A stretch of DNA of 64,000 nucleotides from Sitta carolinensis (lineage: Eukaryota > Chordata > Aves > Passeriformes > Sittidae): assembly GCA_032173965.1 (NCBI GenBank), contig CM063290.1, forward strand, positions 5,593,501-5,657,500, in the 5' to 3' direction. Of the stretch, positions 62,000 through 64,000 are shown one piece after another. Each line of letters starts with the position of its first letter. The first letter of the stretch is position 1. A program made the translations under genes and the position numbers. A model generated the notes under the pieces. That model searched no databases, had not been told where the DNA came from, and saw only the letters and a program-made list of their open reading frames with translations.

Positions 62000-64000
62000 C
62001 TTGGTCTTCCAGATGTTTTCCTGCAGCTTTTTCTCCTGGAAATTGTGGTGGCCAATTCTTACTCCTTTCCATAAGAGAACAATTACTCGTGATCCTCACC
62101 TTCCTGCTGGACATCTCCATGAGGAGCTGTGCTCCTGGGAAAACATGATTTAGGAAAGAGCTGGAGCTCATCAGAGCTTTGCTCTGGCATGGCACTTAGT
62201 GTCTTACTAATGATTTTCAAAGTAGGAGCTCCTTTGTAAACTTTTCTCTGTGTGCCAGAGACCATTTGAGAGCTGTTTTTGGAGTGGATTTTGTGGCCTT
62301 GCTGCAGTGGGTCTGCAAATTTATCAGCTGGCTTTCCTCAGGGGTATAATTGGCCAGATGCTCTCTGATGCTCATTATACTGAAATCAACATCCCTGTAA
62401 ATCTATAAAGATGGACTGCAATGCTGCTACTTCAAAGAGGTAAACAGACCCTATTGTCAGCACTAAGAACTGCAGTGGCTGTAGCAGCACAGGAGACATT
62501 GCCATTGCAGTGTGCTGCTGAGGGGGAAAAAAACCCAAACTAGTGAGGAAAAAATAAGATTTCCAAGCTAAAAATATTCTTTTCCTACTTATATACTTAT
62601 AACATTTCATACTTACATCACATTTGTGATGCAGAATATTAAGTTCCAGAAAATGTGAAATGTATATTGTATTCAATGGTCAATTCTGCCCAGTGAGCAT
62701 TAGTCTTGGTGTTAAGTGTAAGGTAAATAAAACAGTACTATATATTATACCTGTAATTTCTATTTCAATTAAGGAAGGTGGGTTCTGAGAGGGCGACAGC
62801 AGAGCAAGCTTTCGTCAAGCCAATTTTTCACTTTCCTCATTGAAGAAATGTTCTGATTGCAGTCAAAAATTGGCTAAGATCTTAAAGCTTAAAATATAAT
62901 GCAAGGTTAAATTGTGTTAACAGGAAACACTTTTGAAATATTGTACTTTTCACATGAGAAATTAAGAAAATATTGAAATGCGCATTTCATAATTTAGCTA
63001 TGCCAAATTTTATAAAAGGTGTGGACAGCAACCCATAGCCCTGTTAATTAATTAAAATCAGGAGCAACAAAAAGGCAAGAAGGTAAATGGGAGACCTTTT
63101 CAGCATCATCTGAGCTTCCCAGTTAAGACTTAGCCGCGCTCCTGAAGATCAATAAACTTCACAGATCAGGCATGTAATTGAAACTGCCTCCTGTTCTGTG
63201 CCAGTGCCAAATGCAGCAGAGCATTCTCTGGGAACTCACAGGCAATAATTACGGCTCTCTTAATGGTTGTATTATGCCTTGAGGTGTTTCTGACTCTTCT
63301 GCAAAAAAAAAAAAAAATCTGGGCTTTTTTTGTGGTCAGGCAAATGCATATTTTCCTTAAGTACCTAAACACATCATTCCTTCTTAAATGTTGCCTGGCT
63401 GCTCTTCACAATATTTTTATTAAAGGAGGGGGTGGGAAAGCTTTTATTTTATTTTATTTTTTATTTTTTTTGTGATGCTTTTGCATGAACGGAGGGTTTA
63501 ATTGGGTGGAGAGGGCAAAGAGCACACATTTCTTGTGGTGGCAGATGTGACATCTCCTGGGCACGTGGCACCTTTGCATCATTTGCAGCAGCACTGACCA
63601 GGTCACTAGAAGCTTAGGAGATTCTCCTTCACAGGAAACTTTTGGACTTGTGTCACAAGATAGTTTTGCCCCATGTAGACTCCAGTATTGCTTTTCAGTC
63701 ACACAAAAACTTTTTATGTTTGTTGGCTCTTTCGGGGCCAAAGCCAGGCTTACCCTGAGTGCTGTTGAAAGCTGTTGTAGCTCTTGCAGTTATTTCTCTC
63801 CAAAACTTAGTTATTTCATACTTTATTAATGATACTGATGTATCTGTTTTCCTCTACTTTTGCTTGAATTGCAGATCATGTAGAACCATAATTTAATACA
63901 GAAGATTATTTAATAAAACTTTTTCATCGCTGACCTGTACTGTGCTATTCCTTTAATAAGCAGCTGTTCCCTTTTGAATTTGTAGTGATTGGTTTATTAC
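62000..64000. other. Intronic stretch, no gene seen
   Basis: Unique AT-rich sequence with an A14 run at 63303-63316 and the TTTTA microsatellite at 63442. The short open frames on both strands are not recognisable. Confidence 0.55.
63442..63471. repeat. (TTTTA)n microsatellite
   Basis: Three TTTTA units followed by longer T runs broken by single A bases. Confidence 0.9.

Larger units (their letters stand above)
43698..64000 (+). other. NAALADL2: NAALADL2 downstream intron (at least 20.3 kb)
   Basis: Non-coding sequence after the exon, running off the window. The next NAALADL2 exon should continue with a sequence like the human NLVQLYKNE segment and would begin with the third base of an Arg codon; nothing in the window fits this. 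It contains one CR1 fragment near 46.0-46.15 kb, several T runs, a CpG-dense patch and an unexplained long ORF near the end. Confidence 0.75.

Overview
The window is AT-rich, repeat-poor vertebrate DNA and almost certainly avian. Every LINE fragment I can recognise is CR1-like, and there is a 1.36 kb solo LTR with the TGTC...GACA ends and 5-bp target-site duplication of avian ERVL-type elements. I see no SINEs or L1. The LTR style hints at a songbird, but that is only an inference. There are no operons, CRISPR arrays or other prokaryotic features.

Only one coding exon is convincing: 43196-43697 on the plus strand. It encodes the cytoplasmic tail, the signal-anchor membrane segment and the start of the ectodomain of NAALADL2 (N-acetylated alpha-linked acidic dipeptidase-like 2, a type II membrane relative of the M28/PSMA peptidases). 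It has a proper acceptor (AG at 43194-43195) and donor (GT at 43698). Human NAALADL2 is a giant gene of over 1 Mb, so the rest of the window is best read as its introns: 43.2 kb upstream (an intron, or the 5' region if this is the first exon) and 20.3 kb downstream. I found no second coding exon.

Layout. 1-10 kb: intronic DNA with a 30-bp tandem duplication and A/T-rich low-complexity tracts. About 10.07-10.40 kb: CR1, plus strand. About 20.64-21.17 kb: CR1, minus strand. 21-32 kb: intronic DNA with a 43-nt T run and a TTTG-rich tract. 32-35.3 kb: three CR1 fragments on the plus strand and a perfect inverted repeat resembling an RFX X-box (34463-34476). 40278-41640: solo LTR, sense to the gene, ending 1.56 kb before the exon. 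43196-43697: NAALADL2 exon. 43.7-64 kb: downstream intron with one CR1 fragment (46.0-46.15 kb), a small CpG-dense patch (about 47.25-47.31 kb), an exon-like cassette (55297-55351) and an unexplained 209-codon ORF (61370-61999).

The points most worth checking are whether the sense LTR acts as a promoter or polyadenylation site for NAALADL2, a strong excess of long T runs over A runs on the sense strand, and the X-box-like palindrome. I saw no convincing new biological system. Conservation and repeat-family names could not be computed here.
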